Origin: Microstegium vimineum
Taxonomy: Eukaryota; Streptophyta; Magnoliopsida; Poales; Poaceae
Reading direction: 5' to 3'
Length of the DNA stretch: 64,000 bases
Assembly (NCBI GenBank): GCA_022036555.1
Contig: CM039124.1
Span: 57,735,527-57,799,526 of the forward strand
The translations under genes were made by a program, and so were the position numbers. The notes under the pieces are model-generated. The model was not told where the DNA came from. It did not search any database and saw nothing but the letters and a program-made list of their open reading frames with translations. This document shows, one piece after another, positions 1-9,438 of this stretch (position 1 is the first letter of the stretch; the number at the start of each line of letters is the position of its first letter).

Positions 1-1187
1 TGTCCACGCCGATCCATCGTCGACAACTCACAAGTCCAGCTCCCGGCCTGTCCTGCTTGCCTCAACAAGCCGCCCGGCACCGGCACCGGCACCGGCACCG
101 GCACCGGCAGCAACCTGCAAGCCCGAGCCGCGGAGCCGGCGAGACCTGGTCTAGTGCGCCGTGCGCGTGTCCCCGCCCCGGCCGGCCGGAACGTGTCTCC
201 CGGCGGCGCGGCCAATGGCGACTGGACAGGCAGCGAGCGCGCGGCCAATCAGCGCCGGCCGCGCTTTCGGAACGCGCCGTACTGCGGCATCGTGGCATAA
301 TGGATTAATCTACCACTACCACTAGCCGCTTTCATGCAAAGCGCGCGCCCTTAACCCCCTTTCCGGCACTTGTTTAGCCATTTTTGCTAATCCTTCTTCC
401 TTACGGCTTGGCCTCCTTTCCCCCGGTGGATTAAGTACCAGTAAAAATTAGATGCGTGTAAATTGTGTGAAACCGAGTGTAGATTAATTGGTTAAGTTTA
501 TTGTGGTGAATTCTGCCTACTCAGGTTTTCAGATCCTCCATAAGGAGATGATGATATATTGAATGTCTGTTCATAGAGGTGGGTGCTCAAAGTGTTCACT
601 GATGTTTCGAATATGTAGTCATTAGAAAGAGAGAAGATGCGTACATATTTTCACGGGGCAATGCTAATACTTGTTTGGTGTCTATACTTATTTAGTATGA
701 AAAAATCAATATTTTTCTTAAAGAAGTGGTCAAAGTTGAAATTGTTTTGTTTATTTTTAGATTAGATTTTGCATGAAACATGCGACTACGGATATTGTAC
801 AAGTCAAACTACATTAACTTTGATCATTTTTTTATATTAACAGTAATGTTTTAGCTGACTTTACTGCGAAAGATATTTCATTACTAACTTAATTATAATT
901 GTTTTGTATTGTATCATAAGAATTAGCATGTTTTACTTAACTTAAAGTCAAACTTTAAAGTATTTTGATTTTTAAAAAATAAGAATTACTACGAGTACAC
1001 CTTTTGTGAAGGGAAGGGACGGAGGGACCCGCAATCCTGGCCAGCCCTTAGAAGCCAGGGAACGGGCACGTTCCACGTTCCCATCTCCCACGTTCCGGGA
1101 ATGTTCACGTCCCTAAAACGCGAATGTTTCCGTTCTCACGTTATAAAATAGCACTCCAAGTTCTCGTTCTCGTTCCTCGGTGGGAAC
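1..1187. other. Intergenic, GC-rich left edge
   Basis: The first 300 bases are GC-rich and hold a hexamer tandem repeat (GGCACC unit, about six copies, near 75-110). From about 430 on the sequence is AT-rich with no convincing ORF. Open frames at 57-308 on both strands are low-complexity products of the GC-rich repeat. The GC-rich edge could be the 5' end or promoter of a gene lying to the left, but nothing in it is recognisable. Confidence 0.5.
75..110. repeat. GGCACC hexamer microsatellite
   Basis: About six uninterrupted copies of a GGCACC/CCGGCA hexamer are visible in the GC-rich left edge. It encodes only His/Arg- or Arg/Cys-rich nonsense in the open frames, so it is treated as a simple repeat. 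Confidence 0.9.
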
Positions 1188-1195
1188 ATGGCTAC

Positions 1196-2362
1196 CACTG
1201 ACGGAGCTACGTAGGGGCCAAGCTGGGCACCGGCCTCCCCTTGGCTCCAGCTAGTGTGCTTGGCTCCATAAATTTTGTAAAGCCTAAATGCTATTTAGCA
1301 TGTTGTGTCTACGCTCATTCCTCTCCTTGTCTGCATGCCTTCCTTGACTCCACATCGATCTACTACTGTCCTATCACTGTCAGATGATCAGCAGCATGTT
1401 GTGTAGGCATGCTCCCGCCTCCTAGCCTTGATTTGCCTTTGTGTGTATAACATAGTAGTAGTAGTGTTATAAAAAATCATAGTCTTGTTTAACTGATCGA
1501 TGGTTGTGAGTTTGATAAGTTGGGCTTATAAGTTCAAGCGAGTAGAAGTATAACCTATAGCTACTACTCCCTCTATTCCAAATTATAAGACATTCGAATA
1601 ATTTTTGGAGAGTTAAAACATCTCAAGTTTAGTCAAAAATATAAAAAAAATTATAAAAATTCATGATATCAAATATGTATACTATGAAAATATAATTGAT
1701 GAATAATCTAATTATATTAGTTGATATCATAAATGTTATTATATTATTATATAAATTTCGTCATACTTGATATACTTTAACTCTATAAATTTTTTGTAAT
1801 GCCATAGATTTTTAAAATACCTTATAATTTAAGATGAAGGTAGTACTACTTTTATGTTCTTATTTCTATTCTTTATTTTTTATATTTTACTTTCAAACTC
1901 TTTAACGTGTTGTATGTTACATGTATTTTAGTGTATATATGTATGTATATTAATCTAATATTATGATTGTCGTCACAACGACCACCAAAGTCACTTGTGT
2001 TTTGTTATTAAATAATATGATCTAATCTATTTATATCAAAATAAGCATCACTACAGATTAATCTTTCTTGAGTTTGACTAGATTTATAGAAAATATTAAT
2101 AAGATTTACATTTTTAAATAAGTTTATTATTATAAAAATATATTAAGAAGTAATCAAATGATATCTATTTTAACATCATTAATATTAATGATTTCATATA
2201 TTTGGTCAATTTGACCTCTCGTGAACTGAGAATGACATTTAATTTTGGAACGGATGGAGTTGTTATACATATTAGGACTAAATTTTCCATCACCTATATG
2301 TATATTCTCAGATTTAATGGTAAATTGGCCCTCTCTTGGTTTTGCTACGAGCTCCGCCACTG
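1196..2362. mobile_element. Non-autonomous hAT-like element with 8-bp TSD
   Basis: The element starts CACTGACGGAGCT and ends AGCTCCGCCACTG. These are imperfect terminal inverted repeats of a CAGTGGCGGAGCTAG type. It is flanked by an exact 8-bp duplication ATGGCTAC (1188-1195 and 2363-2370), the TSD length of hAT transposons. The interior is AT-rich with no transposase, so it is non-autonomous. It contains a Stowaway MITE (1567-1840) and a second Stowaway-like end near 2240-2260. A 102-bp element with the same termini lies at 45704-45805. Confidence 0.85.
1567..1840. mobile_element. Stowaway MITE nested in hAT-like element
   Basis: It begins CTCCCTCTATTCCAAATTAT and ends with the near-complement ATAATTTAAGATGAAGG, flanked on both sides by TA. 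TA target duplication and CTCCCTCC-type inverted ends define Stowaway (Tc1/mariner-derived) MITEs. The 274-bp AT-rich interior has no coding capacity. Confidence 0.85.
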
Positions 2363-2370
2363 ATGGCTAC

Positions 2371-3240
2371 TAAGGGCCAGCCTGCGATCAAAGTTTCTTG
2401 GCGCATTCGAGGTATGGTCCTTTTCACAGGGAAAGGTGGCGCCACCTGCACGCCGCGCCGCACCGCACCGCATGCGGCTGGCCCTGGCCGCCCGCAACTG
2501 ACAGCCCTACGGACCTCGTTTTCTTTTCGATCAAAAGAAAAAAAAAACTGAAAACTTTGTGCTCTTCACAATAAAACAGTCTTCGACTCACCCGAAAACG
2601 AACTCCATGAGTCCTTGTGCTGCTAATAATTTTTCTTCATTAGTACCGTGTCTCGGTGTACTAGTACTGTTGGTACTTGTACAACTAGTAAAAGTTGGAG
2701 GATCAACTTTGTTACACGTATCAAGGAGATGGATGCCCGGACGGACACCAGATGAGCACTGCAGCCACAGTACTAATGGAGATGAGTGTCACATCAATGC
2801 CGTGCAGGGGACAGGGGTTTCTGGCCGTCTGAATCGACATGTGCAGCAGCAGCCGCAGCCGCAGCCTGCAGCATCGAACAGACGATCTCGTGGCTGCCGC
2901 CGTCATCCTTTCCCGGCCGCCGGCCGGCAGACCGCAGGCGCGCGGTCAGAGAGATGTCAGCACGCACACAGCCTCGCCGACGATCGACGCCGCCGTCGTC
3001 GGCAGCCAGGCAGCCAGCCACAGCCTGTGCGGTGCAGCTGCAGCGAGAGAATTATTGGGACCTCGCGTCGGCGCCAACCACGCCGTTAAGGACGCAGGCA
3101 GAACCGAAAGGGCAAAGCCGTTGCGCTGTGCAGTACCAGATGTGGAATTTATTGGGCAGCAGCAGATGCGAGCGAGCGAGCGAGAGGGCTGCCTCACATT
3201 TGTACTGCGATTCAAATGGACTCTTACATGAAAAATGATC
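2371..3240. other. Intergenic; no supported gene
   Basis: A GC-rich stretch at 2780-3180 gives overlapping open frames on both strands (Arg/Ala/Gln-rich). None has a recognisable domain or clear splice structure, and all look like GC-driven chance frames. CAG/CCG microsatellite-like runs are present near 2840-2865. Confidence 0.5.
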
Positions 3241-3241
3241 C

Positions 3242-3611
3242 TCTCTAAGTCTCAATGCATTGTTTCGCCGCACGCTTTCCTAATTATATGAAACTGATCA
3301 TGAAACAAATTTCTCTTTCAATGTATAGTTTCATTGCATAGTTTTATGTGGTTAACAATGTCTCTCTCTTTCTTTTCTCTCTCATCTCCATCATATATTT
3401 ACTTTGCATGCATCCCATAAAACTAGAAAATACTCTCAATAAGGATTTCACACGGTTTCCAACGTTTTGGAAACAACGCTATATAGTTTCATCATCATGA
3501 AACTTTCTCCCTCTCTCTCTTCATCGTTTCATGCAAAAAGTGCAAATCTGCTGATGTGGCACCCCATTTAATGTGTATGAAACCCTCCATAAAACTTCAT
3601 TGAGACTGACC
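3242..3611. mobile_element. Probable MITE with imperfect inverted ends
   Basis: The left end reads CTCTCTAAGTCTCAATGCAT and the right end TTCATTGAGACTGACCTAAC, which are imperfect inverted repeats around GTCTCAATG. The interior is about 370 bp, non-coding and rich in repeated TTTCAT/ATGAAAC motifs. I could not fix a target-site duplication, so family and exact ends are uncertain. Confidence 0.5.
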
Positions 3612-3674
3612 TAACTAAAGTTCCGGACTTCCAAGTGTGCTACCGCTATAAATCCATGGGCTACAGTGGTAGTA

Positions 3675-3912
3675 AGGGGCTATTTGGTTTGGCGCCATCA
3701 CTCATTACACCTAAAGTTCGGTCGCCACACACCACCGAAGTTACTATTTGGTTGTCTCCCAAGCTTTGGCAGGCTTTTGCTCTGTCATTTTGTTTCTGTT
3801 GCTCGTCATGTAGCATATGGCAACTGTGGTGAGCCGGTGACAAATATGACGTAGTTTCTGGTCGCCACCACCACGCTGTGGTGTGACCAATGATGGCCAA
3901 CAACCAAGCAGG
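3675..3912. mobile_element. Possible Tourist-like MITE
   Basis: Ends GGGGCTATTTGG and CCAAGCAGGCCC are partly complementary, and the left end is preceded by TAA. The right flank is TAT rather than TAA, so the TSD is not exact. About 240 bp, no coding capacity. Confidence 0.35.
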
Positions 3913-4825
3913 CCCTATAGCCAAAGATTTATCGAATCATGATTCTGGTTGTTATTTAGTTTGCTACCGAAATTTGGTACTAACTCCAGCTTGCTAAGTC
4001 TAGCATTTTTTACCCAACTTTTGCTTGCAAAATTTTTGACACAATGAATTTTAGTTGCAAATCAAGCAGGCCTTTCTTTAGATTTTTTTTACACCTGGTT
4101 AGTTCGTGCATTTGTTCATAAAGAGATAAGTATGAGCGTAAGAGAGAGACAGAGAAAGAGTGTGCGCATCAACTTTCTAACCGTGTGAAAAAAGGAGCAA
4201 CGATATTTTGGAGAATCGACGATAGTGCATTTAGTAGATGAAAACCCAAGTGTACCTATCACTCTATGCATCCGTCTCAAATAATGTATGCTTGCTATTT
4301 CTTCATGATCCTACGCTTGACAGTTGGTGTGGCCAAGAGATAGGTTCATACGTGATACGACTTAACAATTAATTCATGTAATAGAAGAAAATGCAATCAC
4401 ATCTCTATTTATCTGGCTATTCTTGATAATAATCCTGTGGCCACAAAGGTTACTCGCTATTTCACAAAGCTAGCATCGAACATGATGAAGCTTAAGCCTG
4501 TCTATCTGTATCTCACTCCCTCCCGGCCCTCCTCACGCAACAAAAGTAACTACCTCCATAATATGCATGTAGAAAGTATAAACACATCCGCCTTCTCCAC
4601 ATGCTCCTCCACGTGTTATGCAACTATTAATGTGTATGAAGCAATGTATTTACTACCATTGTTTGCACAAAAATAAAAGAAAATGATACATGTTACCAAG
4701 GATGTCTAAGCCTTACCTTCTGTCCATTCATTGAGCACAAAACTTTATGGATTCACAGTGGCAGATTCAAGAATCAAACCTAATATATGGAGCCAGCTAG
4801 TAGGAGTTGTGGGGGTCAATCCATA

Positions 4826-5184
4826 CTCCCTCTGTCCCATAATATATGTCGTTTTAGCATCCGTCGCTGCTACCAAGGTGAAAGTTCAAAGACGTAGAAG
4901 CTCCTACAAAAGAATGATAGATGATGCTTTAATGATATACTATTGATATCATATTCTGTCACTAGAGCACATAACCAAATGTTCACGGAGGGAGAGCACC
5001 ACTAGTAGCCGACTACCTCTCCATTTTTTTTCTTATTCTATTCACTTGAATGGAAACCACGACACGACAGATGGTTGTCTAGTACATCTGGGTAGTCTGA
5101 CACTTGTTTACTGAGCCTATAACGTATTATGATACGAGACAAATTTTGAACTCTATAGCGTCTTGTATTACGGGATGGAGGGAG
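4826..5184. mobile_element. Stowaway-type MITE overlapping tandem duplication
   Basis: It begins CTCCCTCTGTCCCATAATAT and ends TTACGGGATGGAGGGAG with TA on each side. At 359 bp it is longer than a typical Stowaway copy, so it may be composite. Its right part is repeated at about 5822-6004 as part of the adjacent duplication, so the duplication breakpoint lies inside it. Confidence 0.7.
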
Positions 5185-6515
5185 TATACTACAATAGGGG
5201 TCATCTTTGCATCAATACCTGTGGGTCAAGTGGCCACATAGCTTGAACATGCATTCCCTACCATGGATTTATAGGGTAGGGGCATAGCGTTCATACTATG
5301 TTCACAGAGTTGAGTGGGTGCATTTGCATTTGTGCTACAAGTTGAAAGAGGGAGAGGGGGAGGGGGTGAGAGAGGTAGGGATGGCCTTTTGGTAAACCAA
5401 CAATGGATCTACGTAGAGGAAAACACAAATGCGTCTTTGGACGTTGCCTCTCACCTGATGCATCCACCTCAAGTGACGTGTGTTGTTTATGTATGTATCT
5501 ACACCTGACGGTCATAGTTTCCATGATATAGATTCATACTATTCATAGAAAAAATGCAACAATCACATATCTATATACATGTCTCCTCTTGCCTTGTGGG
5601 CTCAAATGTGGGTAATGTTGATATTTATTTATGTAAGAGGTCACATGCTATTTGACAAAAACATCCAATAGGGTAAAATGTAAGGACATCTCTACGTACA
5701 AGCCTCTATAAAAAGAATGACAACTATTGTTTTAATGCCATACTATTGACGACATATTCTGTCACTATTCTGTCACTGGAGCACAAAACCACGTGTTCAT
5801 AGAGGGAGAGCACTAGCAGCTGACCGCCACTCTATTTTTTTCTTATTCTATTCACTTGGATGGAAACCACGACCACGACATGACAGATGGGTATCTAGTA
5901 CGTGCATCTGGGTAGTTTGACATCTGTTTACTAAGGCTATAGTGTCTTATAATATGAGACAAATTTTAAACTCTATAACATCTTGTATTGTGGGTTGGAG
6001 GGAGTATACTATAGTGGGGTCATCTCTGCGTCAATACCTATGGGACAACTTGAACGTGCATTCACTACAATACATCTCTAGACGACCATTCAATGAATCA
6101 ACAATGAGTGTATTTGCATCTGTGCTCCAAGTTGAAAGAGGGGGATGGGAGAAAGAAATATGGATGGCCTTTCAATGAATCAACAATGGATCTATGTAGA
6201 GGAAAACACAAATGCATCTCTCAATGTTGCCTCTAACCTGATGAGTCCACCACAAGTCATGTGTGATGTTTACGTATGTGTGTGCACTTGGCGGTCATAG
6301 TTTCCATGAGATAGATTCATACTATTAGTAGAAAAATGCAACAATCGGATATCTATATACATGTCTCCTCTTACCTCGTGGGCTCAAACCGAGTGATGGT
6401 AAAGTAATAAATCATGCACGTGGGCAATGTTGACACAATTATTTATGTAAGAGGTCCATGCTATTTGACAAAAGCATCGAGTAGGGTAAAATGCAAGGAC
6501 ACCTCTATATGCATC
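4902..6515. repeat. Diverged tandem duplication, ~0.8 kb unit
   Basis: Segments 4902-5702 and 5702-6515 are direct copies with a period of about 803-815 bp. Shared landmarks are a CTGTCAC-rich start, a CTTATTCTATTCACTTG block, the MITE right end, a GTTGAAAGAGG block, CAACAATGGATCTA, and a final block around TATTTGACAAAA. The copies differ by many substitutions and small indels, so the event is old. A third, partial copy continues at about 6730-6938. The unit is non-coding; open frames inside it are short and differ between copies. Confidence 0.85.
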
Positions 6516-8160
6516 CCATCTAATCCTATGCAATAGTGCCCCCTGCTCGTCAAACAACAGTTACTCTTGTGCATGAGACTACGAGTTAAGTCCTTCCACC
6601 ATGAATTGACTAGAAAATGAAAAGGCTTCTGCCTCGCCATATGTTTCTTCTCCACATGTTGTGTGAACTTGATGGCTATTGAGCATGATGCAAATGCATC
6701 TCATCTTGCTATAGACCCAAACTTGCTTGTATGTATTCATTTCATATATGTTGACAGTGGAAGGAAATCCAATCACATCTCTTTGCGCGCACATTTTCTT
6801 ACCTCATGGACCCAAATCAAGTGACGACAAAACGAATGAGGCATGTGGTATATCTTGACAGTTGTCACTGTACATATAGGTCACATACTATCTGGCAAAG
6901 CATCCAACAAGATAAAACGTAAGCATGTCCCTATATGAATATGGCATGTATCAACGTGTTAATTAGGTGAATCTAACAGCTATTTTGCATGAAGCAATGC
7001 ATGTCACCATATATGTATTACATATCTGGCAATGCAAAACCTTAGAGCCTGTTTGAAATAACACATGACTGTTTGTTTTCTCCAAAGCTTAGCTGTTAAC
7101 CATTCAACCATTATTTTTACATGTAGCTCCACTTATCCCATGAAATGGCTAGGAAGCTCGAAATAGCACTAGTGACACCACACCACACTACATATTACCA
7201 TGTCGTCCATATAGGAACCCTGGAAATGCTTAAAAGTGTTCTGTAGACATCGACTAGGAAGTACTCCTACCTCGTAGGAAGGAAGTGATCCGGTCCTCGG
7301 TGCCTTTTCCATAGGAAAGGACCACGGTTCTTGGATCATTGACCACAGTACGGGCTCACCGACCCGTGAAGTGTGAACCAGTAGACATGGCACGCCAGCG
7401 CCACCACCATCGGGGTCGGTTCGGCTCGGCTCGCGCGGAGGCGGTGCGGAGATTTGCCGCCTCGATCGGCCACGACGAGCGCCGACGAGGGCAGAAAAGG
7501 CAAGTGGTACTACTAGAAAGAAACGCTATCCGTTACGCACGGCACGGCACTCGTCGCCGTACGGCCACGGCATCACTCCCCAGTCCGCAGTGCGCGAGCG
7601 AGACCCACCCGACGCGTTCACGCCTCGGTGACCAGTGCGCGCGCCAGGGCAGGGCAGGGCAGGGCAGTGCAGTGCCGCAGACGGCAGATCTGACACCCTA
7701 AAGCCTGCCGCCGCCGCTGTCTCCCGCTACCCTCCTCTGCTCTGCCCGCAGCACTGCAGCAGCACCAGCAAGCAGCTTCTGCCGCGCACCGCGCGTGAGG
7801 AGAGAGAGAGACGGAGAGGTGCCGAGCGTCCTCCAGTGTGCCAGCGCGGGCGGGCGGGAGCCGGAGGAGAAAAAACGGACACCGAGGGGGGCAAGAAAAA
7901 AAAGGTGGCACCAGAACGGGCGATTAGGCAGGCAGGCAGGCGTGGCAGGGCAGCCTAGGGATAAGACCGTTCGCAGCGCTCGAGCAGCAGCCGGGCGGGG
8001 ACGACGGACGGACGCCACGAGCACCAGCACGCCGGGGAGCAGAGCACCAGCCGTTGCCGCATTCCAGCAGCTACAGCTAGCCGGGCCGGCCGCCTCTTTC
8101 ACCGAGCTGAAAACCGCCAGGCGACAGCCCACGCGCCTGGAGCTCCCAGCTCCCCCGCCC
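6516..8160. other. Upstream region and promoter of TCP gene
   Basis: AT-rich repeat remnants, including the partial third duplication copy, run to about 7150. From about 7330 the sequence becomes GC-rich and carries simple tracts (GGGCA repeats near 7646-7666, GAGA near 7800-7812), leading into the TCP gene. Open frames here on both strands are GC-driven and carry no domain, so I treat the region as promoter and 5' leader. Confidence 0.5.
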
Positions 8161-8168
8161 CATAAAAG
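8161..8168 (+). promoter_or_regulatory. Candidate TATA box of TCP gene
   Basis: CATAAAAG lies about 110 bases before the TCP start codon in otherwise GC-rich DNA. A transcript from here would include the upstream ORF at 8237-8353. Inferred from position only. Confidence 0.4.
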
Positions 8169-8236
8169 CGCCGCATTCCTCTCACGGCCACGGGCCACGG
8201 CTCTCGCTCGCCGCGCCAGCAGGCAGCAGCCAGCGT

Positions 8237-8353
8237 ATGAGCAGCGCCTGGGCCTGCGGCGGTAGCAGGGGATGGAGGCAGCAGACGTGGGCGACAGCGC
8301 GCCCACGGGGCGCTCCCAGCAGGGCGCCAAGCGCGGCCGCGGCGGCGCCGTGA
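8237..8353 (+). other. Upstream ORF overlapping the TCP start
   Basis: An ATG at 8237 opens a 38-codon frame that runs past the main TCP ATG (8272) in a different frame and stops at 8351-8353. If transcription starts at the TATA-like box near 8161, ribosomes would meet this ATG first, which would lower initiation at the main start. The peptide is Arg/Ala-rich and looks non-functional in itself. Confidence 0.45.
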
Positions 8354-9438
8354 GGGGCAGCGAGGCGGATGCGGCGGCGGTGTGGGGCCAGCCGCCGCCG
8401 CCGCCGATGCAGGCGCTCGGGGCGGGGTCCCGGATCTACCGCGTGCGGGCTAGCGGGGGCAAGGACCGCCACAGCAAGGTGTACACGGCGAAGGGCATCC
8501 GCGACCGCCGCGTGCGTCTGTCGGTGCCCACCGCCATCCAGTTCTACGACCTGCAGGACCGCCTCGGCTTCGACCAGCCCAGCAAGGCCATCGAATGGCT
8601 CATCAACGCCGCCTCCACCGCCATCGACAAGCTCCCGGAGCTCGACCCCGCAGCCTTCGCGGCTGCTCTCCCCGCTCCCGGCGACGCCGATGCCGGCGCC
8701 AAGGACAAGCAGCAGCAGCAGCAGGGGAGCAAGTCTGCGGGCAGCAGCACGTCGGAGACGAGCAAGGGGTCCGAGCTCTCGCTCTCGCGCTCCGACGGCC
8801 GCGCCGCGCGGGACAGGGAGGTCACCGTGGCCAGCAACTCGGCGCAGGCTGCGTCCTTCACCGAGCTGCTCACCGGGGTGGCGTCGGCCGGCAACATTAC
8901 CGCTGCAGAGCACAAGCAGTCCTGGCATCAGCAGCCCAACGTCTCCGCCACCGCGGACTGCGTCGGCATTGCGCACCACGGGAAAGGTGCGCACGGGCTG
9001 TCGTCGACGCACGCCTTTTCTGCCCCCACCGCCGCCGCCAAGTTTGGCAATGCGCCTCCGTTCGGCCTGGTTACGGTTCCGGCGCAGCCTTTCAACTTCA
9101 CCACCAGCCCCATCGAGATGCCTCACTTCTCGCTCGGTCAGGACACCTTGGCCGCGTCCTCGGCTGCCGCCGGCGACTACAGCCTCAATTTTTCCATGTC
9201 CTCGGGTTTCTTGGGTGCCGCCAATAGGGGGACCCTTCAGTCCAATTCGCAGTCCAACTTCTCAGGCCATCATCACCAGCAGCAGCTCCAGAGGCTGGAT
9301 GGCCCCATCTTGTTTGGTCACGCTCACGCTGCGGCGGCGGCGCATCCCGCATCCGAGAACCAGCTCACGGCATCCGCGGCGTTGCAGCTGTGGGATGGGC
9401 TCCGCCACTCCGGCATGAAGGAGAAGAGCAAGAACTGA
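8272..9438 (+). CDS. CIN-type TCP transcription factor, miR319 target
   Basis: A single open frame of 388 residues. The TCP basic helix-loop-helix DNA-binding domain spans roughly residues 62-122; its basic region starts KDRHSKVYTAKGIRDRRVRL and the helices continue through FYDLQDRLGFDQPSKAIEWL to a KLPELDP tail. This form is the class II CIN clade, whose members restrain cell proliferation in leaves and act in the nucleus on GGNCCC-type sites. A miR319 site at 9226-9245 confirms the clade. Gln runs, Ser-rich and Ala/His-rich stretches follow, with a WDGLRHS motif near the C terminus. The start is the first ATG in a good context and in frame with the domain. From remembered rice gene order this is probably the OsTCP21 orthologue; the symbol is by synteny and family only. 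A 3' UTR intron is likely (donor 9454-9456, acceptor near 9545). Confidence 0.93.
   Translation: MEAADVGDSAPTGRSQQGAKRGRGGAVRGSEADAAAVWGQPPPPPMQALGAGSRIYRVRASGGKDRHSKVYTAKGIRDRRVRLSVPTAIQFYDLQDRLGFDQPSKAIEWLINAASTAIDKLPELDPAAFAAALPAPGDADAGAKDKQQQQQGSKSAGSSTSETSKGSELSLSRSDGRAARDREVTVASNSAQAASFTELLTGVASAGNITAAEHKQSWHQQPNVSATADCVGIAHHGKGAHGLSSTHAFSAPTAAAKFGNAPPFGLVTVPAQPFNFTTSPIEMPHFSLGQDTLAASSAAAGDYSLNFSMSSGFLGAANRGTLQSNSQSNFSGHHHQQQLQRLDGPILFGHAHAAAAAHPASENQLTASAALQLWDGLRHSGMKEKSKN
9226..9245 (+). promoter_or_regulatory. miR319 target site in TCP coding region
   Basis: AGGGGGACCCTTCAGTCCAA lies in the coding region about residues 318-325 (NRGTLQSN). It is the conserved miR319 complementary site of CIN-type TCP genes, with full pairing through the 3' part of the site (miRNA seed side). 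It predicts post-transcriptional cleavage of the transcript by miR319. Confidence 0.9.

Noticed and set aside
2559..3238. Cluster of frames of 130-176 codons on both strands
   Set aside because: Mutually overlapping, low-complexity, no recognisable domain; likely GC-rich chance frames.
7698..8330. Long minus-strand open frame (210 codons) upstream of the TCP gene
   Set aside because: GC-rich chance frame with no domain, overlapping the promoter and start of the TCP gene.
8182..9126. 314-codon minus-strand frame opposite the TCP gene
   Set aside because: A mirror of high-GC third positions in the TCP coding sequence; Arg/Gly/Ala-rich with no domain.
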